Assembly (NCBI GenBank): GCA_920105625.2
Contig: OV050030.1
Coordinates: 76,299,900 to 76,363,899, forward strand
Direction of reading: 5' to 3'
DNA from: Clusia tigrina
Taxonomy: Eukaryota > Arthropoda > Insecta > Diptera > Clusiidae
DNA length: 64,000 nucleotides
Position 1 is the first letter of the stretch. Every line of letters starts with the position of its first letter. The notes under the pieces were generated by a model that did not search any database, was not told where the DNA came from, and saw only the letters and a program-made list of their open reading frames with translations. The position numbers and the translations under genes are program-made. Below, in pieces: positions 45,116-56,112 of the stretch.

Positions 45116-46609
45116 TCACGTAAAAGTTTTTTTTATCCACATAAGCTCTTTGACGGCCTGGCAGCTTGCCACAAATTCAGATTCGGTAGTAGACAATGCA
45201 ACGCAGCGTTGTCTCTGTAATGCCCATGCAATCCACGTTGAACCCATCATAATAACAAGTCCACTGGTTGATTTTCTTGTAGTGACGTCACCAGCATAGT
45301 CGGCATCGCTAAAACAATTTAAAACAAAGGAATCTTTTGTTGGAAAAAGTATACCATACCCTTTTGTGCCATTCAAAGATTTGAAAATTCGCTTTACGAC
45401 ATTCACATGTGCATTTGTCGGGTTTTCCAGGTATCTGCTAGCGTACCCAATGGCAAAACTTATGTCTGGTCTCGTTGCTAGCATTAAATACATCAAACTA
45501 CCAACCGCCTGTCTATACGGATAGCTCGACACTGCTGCACCATCAGTTAATGTTAGCCCAGTTGTCGAAATATCGCAGGGCGTACTAACTGGATCGGCTT
45601 GATCCATCTTGAACTTCTTCATTAAATTTTCTGCATAACCATGTTGGTTTACATGTAGACTACCATCTGCCAACTGTCGAATTTCTAGTCCAAGGAAATG
45701 TCTAGCCTCGAATACTTTTAAGCTGAATGAATGCTTTAGGAATGCTAAAAGCTTATCTATGTCTGCCTCATCTTCTGCCGCAACTAGCCCATCATCGATG
45801 TAAATAGCCATTAGCAATCTTTTTGCACCACCTTTGTTAGTGAAGACGCAATTATCAGCTTTACTTGCCACCAGACTGAATTGTTTAAGCATTGTTGAAA
45901 AAGTCTTATTCCAACATCTTGAGGCTAGTTTTAATCCATATAAACTTTTCAGCAATTTACAAACTCGCCCCGTGTTGTCTGAATATCCTTCAAGTTGATG
46001 AACGTAAATATCTTCCTGGATGTCACCATACAAAAAAGCTGTTTTGATGTCAAACTGCTTCAATTCCAATTGTTCCGTTGCCGCTATACAAAGGATAGCC
46101 CTTATCGACGTAAACTTGGCCACAGGTCTAAAAGTCTCCAAATAATCAATCTCGTATTCCTGAGTAAATCCACGAGCTACTAATCTTGCTTTGTATCGTT
46201 TTTCTTCATTTTCAGCAGTATCTTTGATCGTATATACCCATCTTGTGCTGATGACTTTAGCTTCTTTTGGTAGTTCAGTCAAAAACCACGTTTTGTTGCC
46301 ATTGAGTGAATTGATTTCCTCATCCATTGCCTGTTTCCATTCTTTGGCTTCTTTGCAGCTTCTTGCTTGATGATAATTCGTTGGGGTTTGGCTGCTCGCC
46401 ACAAAAAGGTGTCCCTCAGCTACAAATGCGTTAGGCGATTTAGATTGGCTATGCTGGTTGCCGTTGTTTACGTCGAGATTCCTCGATTTACTACGTAGTC
46501 TGTCACTTATAAAACTTTGGTCAGGTTCAGGTCTTTGTTCAGCACCCGGCACGTCGATATCTGAGAATGGAAGACTTTCACAGAATACCTCATCATCACT
46601 GTTCTCCAA
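45116..46609 (-). pseudogene. Copia reverse transcriptase and RNase H (long open frame)
   Basis: A 497-codon frame. Residues 1-80 are the variable linker after integrase. RT starts near 85 (EAKEWKQAMDEEINSL), with KARLVARGFTQ (143-152), LKQFDIKTAFLYGDI (catalytic Asp near 187), SLYGLKLASRCWN and AIYIDDGLVAA (YIDD at 270-273). RNase H follows: LNCFSDADYAGDVTTRKSTSG (about 435-455) and ALSTTESEFVASCQAVKELMW. All catalytic residues I know for these domains are visible. Only the C-terminal 75 residues (45078-44857) are out of frame. It would normally be part of a single gag-pol product. Confidence 0.9.
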
Positions 46610-46663
46610 AGATTCTGATTGTCATTTCTTCATTTTGTTCTGCATCCTCAGTCGATCAATCCA

Positions 46664-47510
46664 TCACAGCTTCTGATGATTTTCCAAATTCATTTTTGAA
46701 TGCGACGTCTCGAGAAATTTCCACCTTGCTTGTTCTTGAATATCGTCTGCATATCCAACGAATATTCCTTTCTGGGATTTAGCATCCCATTTCAATCGCT
46801 TTTGCTCCGGTACATGAATAAATGCCTCCGGGCCAAAAACGTGCAAATTGTCTTTTTTAGGTTGCTTACCAAACCACAGCTCAAAAGGTGTTATTCCTTT
46901 TTGCGAACTAGTTCCTGTTCTGTTTAACAGCCTCCGCCCAAAATTTTTGTCCAGATTCTTAGCATATATCATTGTTCTTGCTAATTCAACAATAGTACGC
47001 ATTTCACGTTCAGCAGATCCATTTTGTTTTGGATTATATGGCACCGTTTTGTGATGAGTTATACAATTTTTTCTCAGTAGTGAATCCACATTTGTTTATA
47101 AATTCAAGTCCATTATCCGAACGAAATATTTTGATTTTTCGTCCCGTTTCAATTTTAACGTCGCCAATGTATCGTTCCAAGTACTTTAAGACTTCACTTT
47201 TTTCTTCAATAAAATATATTTTTCGATAATGCGAGAAATCATCTTTTAGCAAAAGAAAGTATTTCGATCCACCAACTGAAATCTTCTCCATCGGTCCACA
47301 GACATCCGCATGAACAATTTGTCCAACATCTGATGTTTTGCTCTTACTGTTCTCCTAAAACACAAGCATCACAAAAATTATCGTCTTCATCGGAATAAGG
47401 CATGCCAATTTTTGTAAGAAATCGTTTACAGTGATCTAAGTTTTGATGCGCCAATTTGTAGTGCCATTCACTTATAGGACGTACGTTACTTTTCGTATAG
47501 TATACAAAAT
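46664..47510 (-). pseudogene. Copia integrase
   Basis: Zinc-binding part near 47500-47360 (WHYKLAHQNLDHCKRF then CDACV, an HHCC pattern). Core 47291-47034: SKYFLLLKDDFSHYRKIYF and FRSDNGLEFINK (second Asp). 47089-46664: TVPYNPKQNGSAEREMRTIVELARTMI (Glu) and PFELWFGKQPKKDNLHVFGPEAFIHVPEQKRLKWDAKSQKGIFVGYAD. At least two frame changes (near 47050 and 47340) and a stop at 46664. Integrase would join cDNA to genomic DNA. Confidence 0.87.
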
Positions 47511-47580
47511 TATCAACTTGTTTTGATGGTAAATCAATTTTAATAATTTATAATTTAAATGGTAAAACAATTTTAATATT

Positions 47581-48786
47581 TTATAATTTATCAACGCGAA
47601 CTCCTACTAGCACTGCAGTTCCATTCTTTATGAAAACACATCGTTGATGATTCGATGTCATTTGAAGCCCTTTATCCATCGCGCTAATTGTCGAAAATAA
47701 ATTCAAACGAAGCTCTGGTACATACAACACATTAGCTAAATGATTACATATCCATTTGTTGTTGTTGTACGATTTTATGTTGATCGCACCCCTGCCATAA
47801 GCTTTAATAGTGTTGTTGTTGCCCAAACGAATATCCATAGCCACATCAAATGGCTGGTAAGTGACAAACCAGTTTTTGTTTGTCGTCATGTGGTCGCTGG
47901 CGCCCGAATCCACATACCATTCGTCTTTTTCGTCTATGCTTTTTGCCGCCTCCGCTTCACACACAAATGCACTGCCTTTCATTTGATCTTCACCAGTTTG
48001 CATCTTTCTTGCTTTACAGTTACGTTTCCAGTGCCCTGGCTTTTTGCAATAAAAGCATCTTCCAGACTTACCATCTGCATTGTTATTGTTGTTTTCAAAT
48101 TTTTGTGAGTGTGCCTTTTGTTTTGCAAAAAGAGCATTGCCGCTATCCATGCCCTTGCCTAAGGTCTTCATACGAACTTCTTCTAGCACAAGTCTTGCTG
48201 TTAAATTTTCAGACGTCTGTTGCTCAGGGCTCGTCGACTCCCATGCACTGTAAAAATGAGAGAAACTCGAAGGAAGAGTCATCAATATTTTTGTTATTAC
48301 CATTGATGATGAAACAGCTTCACCAACATCCTTCAGCTGCGACACAAGCGATTCCAACTTTGAAATATGTAATGCAACATCATCCTCATGGTCTTTTTCA
48401 AAACTGTAGAATTTTTGTTGTAGCCTGTGTACAGTCGACGCGGATTTACATTCGTACACGTTTTCGAGTTTTTGCCACATTTCTTTTGCTGTCTTGCAAT
48501 TCATTATATGCTGAAGTGGTTGCTGTCCAACTGACAATACGATAATTTGTTGAGTCTTGCTTTCACTTCTCAACCACTTCGCATCCCGTACCACGCCCCT
48601 GGGTTCACGTACAGATCTATTATCAGCTCCTGTACCGGCATTTGTAACCGCAGCTACCGTGATTGGTTCATCAGATATACACTGCCACAAGTCACCTGCG
48701 TTCAGAATTACCTTAATCTGAAAACGCCACATATTCCATTGGTCAGCTCTTTCTAATTTTTCAACTCTTGCCAAATTGCTTTCCAT
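47581..48786 (-). pseudogene. Copia gag and protease
   Basis: A 401-codon frame starting about 100 bp after the primer-binding site. Residues 5-215 are copia gag (VEKLERADQWNMWRFQIKVIL, KTAKEMWQKLENVYECKS, FSHFYSAWES). A CCHC knuckle CFYCKKPGHWKRNC follows at about 243-256, then the protease active site WYVDSGASDHMT (DSG near 292-294) and LYVPELRLNLFSTISAMDKG. It stops at 47581, just before the integrase zinc finger, where a one-piece copia polyprotein would continue. I call it a pseudogene because of that stop; the gag-protease part itself is undamaged. Confidence 0.88.
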
Positions 48787-48886
48787 GTTGTTTTTTTAAT
48801 TTAAATTTTTTTATATAACAATTATCAAAAACTTTACGTTCTGTCCAGATAATTTCCAAAAAAAAACTTTACTTTAACTTTACTTT

Positions 48887-48905
48887 CGTGTCTGGGTCCA
48901 TAACC
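48887..48905 (-). other. Copia-type primer-binding site
   Basis: On the element strand, GGTTATGGACCCAGACACG follows the LTR directly. It resembles the half initiator-tRNA-Met site of copia with one change (GGACCC for GGGCCC). Compare 3631-3645. Confidence 0.82.
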
Positions 48906-49080
48906 TGATAAAACTAGACCGAAAGGTTTGAGTTTTTGTAGAGAACTAACTTTATTAATAGTATACATATGTTTGTACATGTAGCATGTGTGTACTTTAG
49001 TAAAGAAGTATTGGAAGTAAATACAGTAGAAGTATTGGAGGTAAACACAGTGGGATATAATGTGATAAATATTATTAACA
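48906..49080 (-). repeat. Copia 5' LTR
   Basis: 175 bp, starts TGTTAATAAT on the element strand and ends TTTTATCA. The target duplication GAACT follows at 49081. Confidence 0.95.
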
Positions 49081-49085
49081 GAACT

Positions 49086-49711
49086 CAACTATGCTGTGGT
49101 CCGACATAGAGGGTTCATCCGAAACTTTCCAATTCTTAACAATATCAGTTAGCTCTGGACTACAGAAAATCAGATCAAGAACTTCCTCCCTAATTACATG
49201 TCTAAAGGTGTAAGGGTGTGTTCCCCTTATTCAATATATATAAATTAAGTGATAATAAAAATTCTAGAACTGATTCACCCCGTTTATTGGTGTCACTGCT
49301 ACCCCAGATGGTATTGTGTGCGTTTGAGTCACAGCCCACCAATAGTGAAATGCTTTTGGATAGGCTCCAGCTCTCCAGCTTATAGACTTCTTCCGAAAAG
49401 AAGGCCGATGCAACGACTATGTCGCGAGAGACCCCATCATCTATGTACTTTACTATGATAGGTGTGAGATCTCGTGACATGAATTCTGAAAGACAAAAGT
49501 AGTTAATATCATTTCTAATCAGGATACAGGTACGGGGAATGTCAGCATTGGCATCCCATATTACCTTTGTAATCTTACTAGAAAGGCCCCTAATTTGACC
49601 TTTGTAACACCATGGCTCTTGAATGAGGGTCAGCCCCATGTTGTTCTTGGCAAACACCATCCCGATGACAACCGAGGCTGCTCTGGCATGATGGATGTTT
49701 GCTTGAGTCAC
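49086..49711 (-). pseudogene. LOA-B APE-type endonuclease
   Basis: 49711-49202: NIHHARAASVVIG, LIQEPWCYKGQIRGL (IQEP motif), CILIRNDINY, VVASAFFSEE and LLVGCDSNAHNTIWGSSDTNKRGESVLEF (catalytic loop). A frame change near 49205 is followed by REEVLDLIFCSPEL and VSDEPSMSDHSIV (the SDH motif) up to the copia insertion. All main motifs are present in two frames. Confidence 0.87.
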
Positions 49712-49771
49712 AGTCTCGTCATCTTATGGAACAGGTTGTGACGGGATGGCGTTATTCCGATCTTCGTCCTC

Positions 49772-51148
49772 CTAATCCATAGAGACATCCTCCAAACTGT
49801 GTACCAGTGAAGGACAGTATGCGGCCTCAGCCCCTATCTCAACACTGGGGGCCCTGTAAGTGATTTCCGGGGCCACAGCCTTCGGTTCAGCCTCACCTGG
49901 AGGAAGGCTACTACTCGTAATTACCTTTGACAGAGGTGGGATGTTTGTCTCCTTTAATTCTCTGCCTTGTGCTTTTCCTGAGTACGTTTGGAACAACCGA
50001 CTCTGATTTTGCTAAATCGGTAGTTCAAATCATATCCCGACCTCTTTATTAGTTGCATAGACCCATCATCTATTTCCACGGACAACAACTGTCCGTTGCC
50101 CTCGTCCTTGCAGCTCCATACTCTCCAAAAATTGGTGTTTAGTCCAATATTTTGGCTGGATAGAAACTTTAGTGACACAGCTACATCTTGTCCACTACTA
50201 CGATGGAGGAAGACTGTGTGATTGTGGGATGTTGTCTCCCACTCTGGCGACCAAACAAACGCCCTCTCACACTGAAAGCTGCATCACAACCCCTTTCAGC
50301 CATACCACCGAGTCTGTCGAACAGCAGTCGATGCTCAGGAAGCCAGGCTTGAAGTGGATACCATCGAAGGAGAATTCTTTGGTCCTTTCTTCAACCAGCA
50401 TCTCAAGCAGCATCTGCTCAACACTTGTCAGCTCCTCGCTAGTCAGGATGGTGTTCGGATAGTCCGTAGCATCAACAGCCACCCTGGTGACGGACGCCAC
50501 CTTATCGTAGCTACCTGCTGCCTTCGACCCTCCACGACTAGGTGGGCCTGACGGTGTTGCCGTCTTCCTCTTCTTGGCTGGGTCAAGATTAGGAGAAAAG
50601 GTGTTTCGTACCCTTTTCTTCAGGTTCTTGTTTACATTCGGTTGTGATATTGTGCTAGCCGAATCCTTTACAGCTCTGTGCTCCTTTGCCTTGGCAAGAG
50701 CATCATCTGGTTGCAAACCATGAGACAGGTAGGTCAGGTACCATCTGACTCCAGCTCCACTTAGCTCATTTCTTCTCGGATCATCCAAACACCCAGGTTG
50801 ACCACGATCAGGAAGAGGGATTCCTCTCTTGGCCATCCTGGAGGTTTTCTCCGAGGTGGTAGGACGGGATGGATTACTCCCTTTGTCCCCCAGTTTTACT
50901 CCCATAGGTCCACCCACTGTTTTGGTCACGGATGAAGAACTCCGTTCATTGACCGCAGCAGCATTTGATTTGGGCTTAGCGGGCCATCTTACCCCACTAA
51001 GCATTGGCTCATCAAGGATTCTTTGCTCCATCTGATTTGCCAATTGAATTGCGGTGATGTCCCGCGGAATTTTTGGTTTCATTTTTTGCTTCTTTATGAA
51101 GATTCTCTTTGCGGAGAATATAAAGACCACTCGGACAGAGATCCGCAA
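49772..51148 (-). pseudogene. LOA-B ORF1 protein
   Basis: 51148-50267: a 293-codon frame with a basic N terminus, IPRDITAIQLANQMEQRIL, then GVRWYLTYLSHGLQPDDALAKAKEHR, a basic KKRVRNTFSPNLDPAKKRK segment and VTRVAVDATDYPNTILTSEELTSVEQMLLEMLV leading into the DUF4780-like domain (FKPGFLSIDC). 50178-49954 and 49996-49772 give the rest (GLNTNFWRVWSCKDEGNGQLLSVEID). Two frame changes. RNA-binding role by family. Confidence 0.78.
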
Positions 51149-51572
51149 TATCCGAGCTAGGCTATTACCACCGAAGGGCGCCTTTTATTCACAGTTGGCA
51201 ACTGTTACAAAGTGAAAAACTAATCCGATAGTGATAATAAACTTTAAAAAGAATCGAGGTATTTAATGAGAAAATAATTACAATTTCGCACAAGCGTGAA
51301 AGTGCAAAATTTTCTGCGTCGGAAGATTGCCGAGTGCAGTGATTCTGAGAACAACTAACTTAAAGTTCTTTAATTTTTAAATAAAGTGTAAAAACAAAAA
51401 TAAAATATACAAAAAAAAAACAAAATTATAAAGTGAGAAACAACAAATAATCACAAAGCAATTATACGGTTATGTATGTACACAAATACATTAAATTAAA
51501 AGCGGCTTAGCAAGTATCTAGTGTAGAGTTGCCAAAGTTCATTTTAAACAAAAATAAATAATAAAGAAAAAA

Positions 51573-53025
51573 ATGGATGTAGGCCGTACCCCACCTAGAG
51601 GGGAATGTCAACAACAAGAGGAGCAACAACAACAACAACAACAACAACAGCAGCAGCAAGAACAACAACAACAGCAGCAACATCGAGAAAAACAACATCA
51701 GGAACAATAACAGCAGCACCAACAACTGCAAACACAAAAGAAATACCTTCTTCAGAATCCGCTCCAAAATTCCTGGAGTTCTCAATGCCCCTCGCCCCAA
51801 TCAAGCAAGTCTTTTCAAAATAAAAACAGCTCTCAACAAACTGTCCAACAACAAATTGAACAGCTTCAACGCCAGCTTCAGATGCTATACAAACAACAGC
51901 AACCAGTTGCCTCTCCCCAAGTCACAGTAAGTGTACCCTCCCACGACGAGGACAGGAAAACGGTTCTAAACAAGAAAAGGCGGAGAGAGAGTCCAGGTAA
52001 GACAAAGACCACTCAAAAACAAGCGAAACTTGAAAAATACTGGCTAGGAGATCCGAAAGGAACCGAAAATCGATTTTCGTCCCTAGAAGAAGTTGAAGAA
52101 TGTGACCAAAATACAGAACATAAAAAAAGTATCTAAGCCCCCACCAATATTTGTTGACAGAGTTACCAATATAGCTCCTCTAATGAAACTATTGTCTGAA
52201 GCTGCTCCAAATTCATACGAATTTAAGCTCATAAACAATGAGCAAGTTAAAATCCAGGCATTTTCTCCAGAAGCCTACAAGACAATAGTCAACCAGCTTG
52301 AGCTAAAAAACTCCGAATTTTTCACCTATAAGCCAAAACAAGAAAGAGGTTTCAAAGTAGTACTCAAGAATATGCACCCATCTATAGGCACAGATGAAAT
52401 AACCCAAGCCCTGCAAAACCTCGGTCACTCTGTCACGAATATTTAGAACTAAAGCGAAGAAACACAAAAAAACCTCTGCCAATGTTTATCATTGAACCTC
52501 AAACAAACTCAAACAATAAAGAAATTTATCAAGTCAAATACTGTCAGCAAAAACGTACTGTCGCAGGAAACCAACGTACTTTAAATGCGCCGGACGTCTT
52601 CAGATTGTGTACGTAAAAATAGATCAGATGAAGTCAAATGCGCCTTGTGTGAAGGTAATCACCCAGCAAATTACAAAGCTTCTGTAGTCTATAAAAATCT
52701 TCAAAAAATAAAATACCCACAATTAAGGAAAAACGACACTTTACCCATGAATCCTACTCTACAACAGGAAGTTCTCGTAAATCCCAGTACATCAAAACAA
52801 AATCAAAATGTTCTTTCATACGCTCAGGCACTGAAACACTCAACACAAGCAATTAATGAAAACACAACGGCCCTACCAATTAATACTGTTCCAGCAGAAA
52901 CCCAAGCTCCGAACGAAATGCGAGAAATGATAATGCTACTCCGGCAAGTCATGCAACAAATCACAACAATGACGAACTTATTAGTGACCCTCACGACTAA
53001 GAATTGCTCATCCTCAATCCCATAA
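51573..53025 (+). pseudogene. Jockey-like ORF1 (gag-like) protein
   Basis: The ATG at 51573 (MDVGRTPPRGECQQQ) starts a glutamine-rich segment coded by mixed CAA/CAG, with a stop near 51708, and continues in frame to about 52136 (IEQLQRQLQMLYKQQQ; KRRRESPGK; LEKYWLGD). After a frame change, 52093-52446 holds the pre-C2HC domain (FKVVLKNMHPSIGTDEITQALQNLGHSVTNI). After another, 52585-53025 has the second zinc knuckle CALCEGNHPANYK; the first knuckle is degraded (YFKCAGRL). ORF1 binds RNA and, in jockey-clade elements, directs the particle to the nucleus. Confidence 0.83.
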
Positions 53026-53035
53026 AAATCATACT

Positions 53036-54917
53036 ATGGAACGCTAATGGGCTGTCAAAACATTTATTAGAAATTAAAAAATTCCTTAAAACATACTCCT
53101 AATATCTGAAATCCATTTCACCAACAAAAGCGATTTTCAGATTCCGAACTTTAAGTTTTATCACACCCTGCACCCAGATAATAAGACTCATGCAGGTTCA
53201 GCAATATTAATACGCAATAATATAAAACACTGTGAGAGCACATCTTATCGCACAGAAGCTATACAAGCCACGAATTGTTGATGACTGGAAAGGGCCAATT
53301 ACAATTTCCGCTGTCTACAGCCCACCTAAACACAAAATAAAAATAGAGGAGTATGAGAAATTCTTTAAGACCCTTGGCATTAGATTCCAAGCTGAAGGAG
53401 ACCATAACGCAAAGCAGACATACTGGGGTTCCCGTCTCACTACACCAAAAGGTCGACAGCTTTATGCGGCCATTGGAAAATTAAATTTACTCCCTGTCTC
53501 TTCAGGTACACCAACATACTGGCCAACAGATGTAAGAAAAATTTACGACTTGATTGACTTCTGTGTGACGAAAGGTATCATGCTTAGTGATCTCAAATGT
53601 AGCCCATGTTTTGAGCTGTCTTCTGACCACTCTCCAGTTCTCGTCGAGCATATGACAGCAAATGGCATATCTTACCTACTTATTTAACGCGTTATTAACA
53701 TCTGGCTTTATACCTACCCAATGGAAAGTGTCACAATTAAAAATGATTCTCAAACCTGGAAAAATCTCTGATAAAGTTGAATCGTATCGCCCAATTAGCT
53801 TGTTACCGATTGCTTCTAAACTCATGGGAACCCTTTTCCTGAAAAGACTACTCCCAATTATAGAAGAGCGAAAGCTAATTCCAAATCATCAATTTGGATT
53901 CAGGAAAAAACACAGCACAATCGAACAGGTTCATAGGATTGTTGAGTATATACACACTGCATTCGAAGAGAAAAATATTGTACAGCGGTGTTTCTTGACA
54001 TCTCGCAAGCATTTGATCGCGTTTGGCACGATGGCTTGCTTTACAAAATAAAAACATTAACTACTATGTGTTAATCAAGTCCTATCTTACACATAGATAT
54101 TTTTTTCGTCAAGCAAGGTGAGGAACAATCTGAGCTCCATGAAAGCTCAGCATTCGTACCCCAAGGAAGTGTCATGGGCCCAATAATTTATCTACTTCAC
54201 ACGTACGACTTACCATCAGCTGAAGGAGTCACCATAGGTACCTTTGCAGATGACACTGCTGTCTTAGCTGTTGACACTCTCCCACACTTAGCTTCCTCCA
54301 AAATCCAGAGTGGGCTAAACAAAATTACTGACTGGCTTAAAAAATGGAAAATCAAGTTGAACGAAACAAAATCAGTCCAGGTTACATTCACTTTGAAACG
54401 AAACACCTGCCCACCCGTTAAACTCAACGGCATAAATATGCCCCAATGTAATGAGGCTAGATACCATGGGATGCACCTCGACAGAAGATTAACTTGGAAA
54501 ACATATATTTACAAAACGAAAATCACTCGTATAAAGCTCAGAAATCTACACTGGCTCCTGAATCGAAACTCCAAAGTCTCAATCGATAGCAAATTGCTCT
54601 TGTACTCAGCAATTTTAAAACCAGTTTGGACATACAGTATTCAGCTGTGGGGCACTGCGGCAACTTCCAATGTTGAAATTCAAAGATTCCAATCAAAGAC
54701 CCTAAGAATGATTGTAAACGCGCCCTATTATGTCACAAACAACCAAATCCATCGTGACCTCAAAGTTCCTACAGTCGCTCAAGAAATAAAAAAGCTCTCC
54801 ACTTCGCACAGTCTGAGACTCATAGTCCACCCAAATCCACTGATATCGGAACTGACTTCCAACCCCTTCACTTTCATCCTCCTGAAGAGAAAATCCACAA
54901 CAGATCTCCTCTGCTAA
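53036..54917 (+). pseudogene. Jockey-like ORF2: endonuclease and reverse transcriptase
   Basis: Starts ILWNANGLSKHLLEIKKFL. Endonuclease motifs follow: AGSAILIRNNIKH, TISAVYSPPKH, GDHNAKQTYWGSR, YDLIDFCVTKG and ELSSDHSPVLVEH. At about 53665 the sequence jumps from endonuclease into RT, a deletion of the linker and RT front. RT: FIPTQWKVSQLKMILKPGK, SYRPISLLPIASKLMGTLFLKRL, HQFGFRKKHSTIEQ, SQAFDRVWHDGL, FVPQGSVMGPIIYLL and TFADDTAVLAV (FADD site), with a C-terminal part to 54917. Frame changes near 53230, 53990 and 54110. No RNase H, as expected for jockey. Confidence 0.88.
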
Positions 54918-55055
54918 TAGGCAATGGCTGCACCACTGGATGTAGTCCATAAACATTAAATACAAAAATTAGTCTTAAGTTATTAAATATTGCTGAATGT
55001 GTGGTGAATGCAACAGATTGCAATAAAAATTTGGATATTAAAAAAAAAAAAAAAA

Positions 55056-55302
55056 TTCGGGAGCTCCGTTTACGACTAGACTATTTAACAGGGCCTCTAG
55101 CCTGACATATCATCAGCACGGGTCGCGTGACACCTTGATCCAGCCCTTACCTTCGAACCATAGTCAAGGTGTATTTCTCAATGCTGTACTGAGCGCTACA
55201 TCCTGACCTTAGCTAGATCCAGCACCATCAGACAATTGATGACCATCAGACAATTGTAGACCTATTACCAGCCGGTACCCTCGGGCAGGGTGCAGTCGAA
55301 GG

Positions 55303-55336
<34 letters not shown>

Positions 55337-55386
55337 CTACCATATTTCTCTAGATTATTAATACTTAACTTTCATGCACATACATA
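55056..55386. other. Unassigned GC-richer block with an 18-bp tandem duplication and AT run
   Basis: ACCATCAGACAATTG occurs at 55224 and 55242. An (AT)n run sits at about 55309-55335. The block could be the 3' end of another element, but I recognise no family. Confidence 0.5.
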
Positions 55387-55670
55387 TACGAGGTTTGTTC
55401 AAAAAGTATCACGAATTTTGAATTTTCGCGGGCTACGGATAGAATTTTGAGTGCTCTAAATATCTTTTCCCTGAAAAAGGAATACAATAAACCAGTTCTA
55501 AGCTTTAGAAGCGTTCCTTTCAACGCACTCATAAGGATAATTAAGGGTAGCAGGAAACCGAAACTGCACAGTTGTCGGACTTATATGGAGTCGACTGCCA
55601 AAACTACATCCAGTAGAGATATCAACGTGAAACTTTGGTCATGGCTTTATAAACATTTCAGAACTATTTA
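55387..55670 (+). mobile_element. Mariner-type 5' end remnant
   Basis: TACGAGGTTTGTTCAAAAAG followed by TATCACGAATTTTGAATTTTCG resembles a mariner terminal inverted repeat with the ACGAGG...TTCAAAAAGTA pattern. It continues about 280 bp with no readable transposase. It may belong with the transposase fragment at 59190. Confidence 0.6.
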
Positions 55671-55894
55671 ATGGCGTATTTAAACACCTCCACACCCACT
55701 CCCTACTACCCACTTCCAACCCATATAAACAGAAAAATAAAATAAAATTAATACGCAATTTATTTTTACTTCATAAATATTTTATTTATAGTTTCACGAA
55801 ATTAAAAAATTCACTATTAGTAAAATTATAGTTAAACAAATAATTTAAAAAAACATACTATTGTTAATCGATTCTCGATCTCCGTTTCAAATTT

Positions 55895-56112
55895 AATTTA
55901 TTTATTTTTATAGCAAGTTCAAGTTCCAATGACAAATAATATTTAAGACCACCGTTTAATGTTATGTATGTTATATTATATTTTCTGTCTGTAATTGTTA
56001 TTAATTGTAGACGCTGAGGATGGTTCCGGAGGAAACCGAAATATTGGGAAAGTTTAAATTAAAAAATAAAATATTATTTGTCATTGGACCTCACTATAAA
56101 AATAAATAAATT
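55895..56112. ncRNA. Foldback with hammerhead-ribozyme-like tip
   Basis: Outer inverted repeats (55895-55913 with 56094-56112, and 55925-55944 with 56068-56087) enclose a structured centre. On the plus strand a possible cleavage base C (55985) is followed by an 11-bp stem I (55986-55996 with 56003-56013, three G-U wobbles, 6-base loop), CTGAGGA (56014-56020, fits the CUGANGA core), a weak stem II (56021-56037) and GAAA (56038-56041). This order is that of a type I hammerhead. Stem III next to the core is poor, as also reported for hammerheads of Penelope-like elements. No Penelope protein is seen. Activity is not shown. Confidence 0.4.

Larger units (their letters stand above)
44621..49080 (-). 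mobile_element. Complete copia-like retrotransposon in LOA-B
   Basis: 4460 bp with 175-bp LTRs (44621-44795 and 48906-49080) that differ at 3 positions, TG...CA ends, a copia-type primer-binding site beside the 5' LTR (48887-48905) and a perfect 5-bp target duplication GAACT (44616-44620 and 49081-49085). Gag, protease, integrase, RT and RNase H are all recognisable in order, but in several frames. The high LTR identity points to a fairly recent insertion. Confidence 0.95.
41569..51180 (-). mobile_element. LOA-like non-LTR retrotransposon B, split by a copia element
   Basis: Reading right to left: ORF1 (51148-49772), endonuclease (49711-49086), copia insertion (49080-44621), linker and RT (44570-42694), RNase H and tail (42600-41669), then a short 3' region ending in an (ATTAG)n run at 41570-41589. 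Same domain order as LOA-A but clearly diverged in sequence. Many frame breaks. Confidence 0.85.
51190..55055 (+). mobile_element. Jockey-like non-LTR retrotransposon
   Basis: 5' UTR (about 51190-51572), ORF1 with pre-C2HC and zinc-knuckle regions, ORF2 with APE endonuclease and FADD-type RT, no RNase H, a polyadenylation signal AATAAA at 55022 and a 16-base poly(A) run at 55040-55055. An internal deletion fuses endonuclease to RT near 53665. Inactive. The 5' boundary with LOA-B is approximate. Confidence 0.85.

Noticed and set aside
47740..48545. Plus-strand frames of 122 and 221 codons
   Set aside because: Antisense to the copia gag-protease frame, which has clear CCHC and DSG motifs; no motif in the plus frames.
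51507..51800. Leu/Val-rich membrane-like protein on the minus strand
   Set aside because: It is the complement of the CAA/CAG repeat in jockey ORF1, not a membrane protein.
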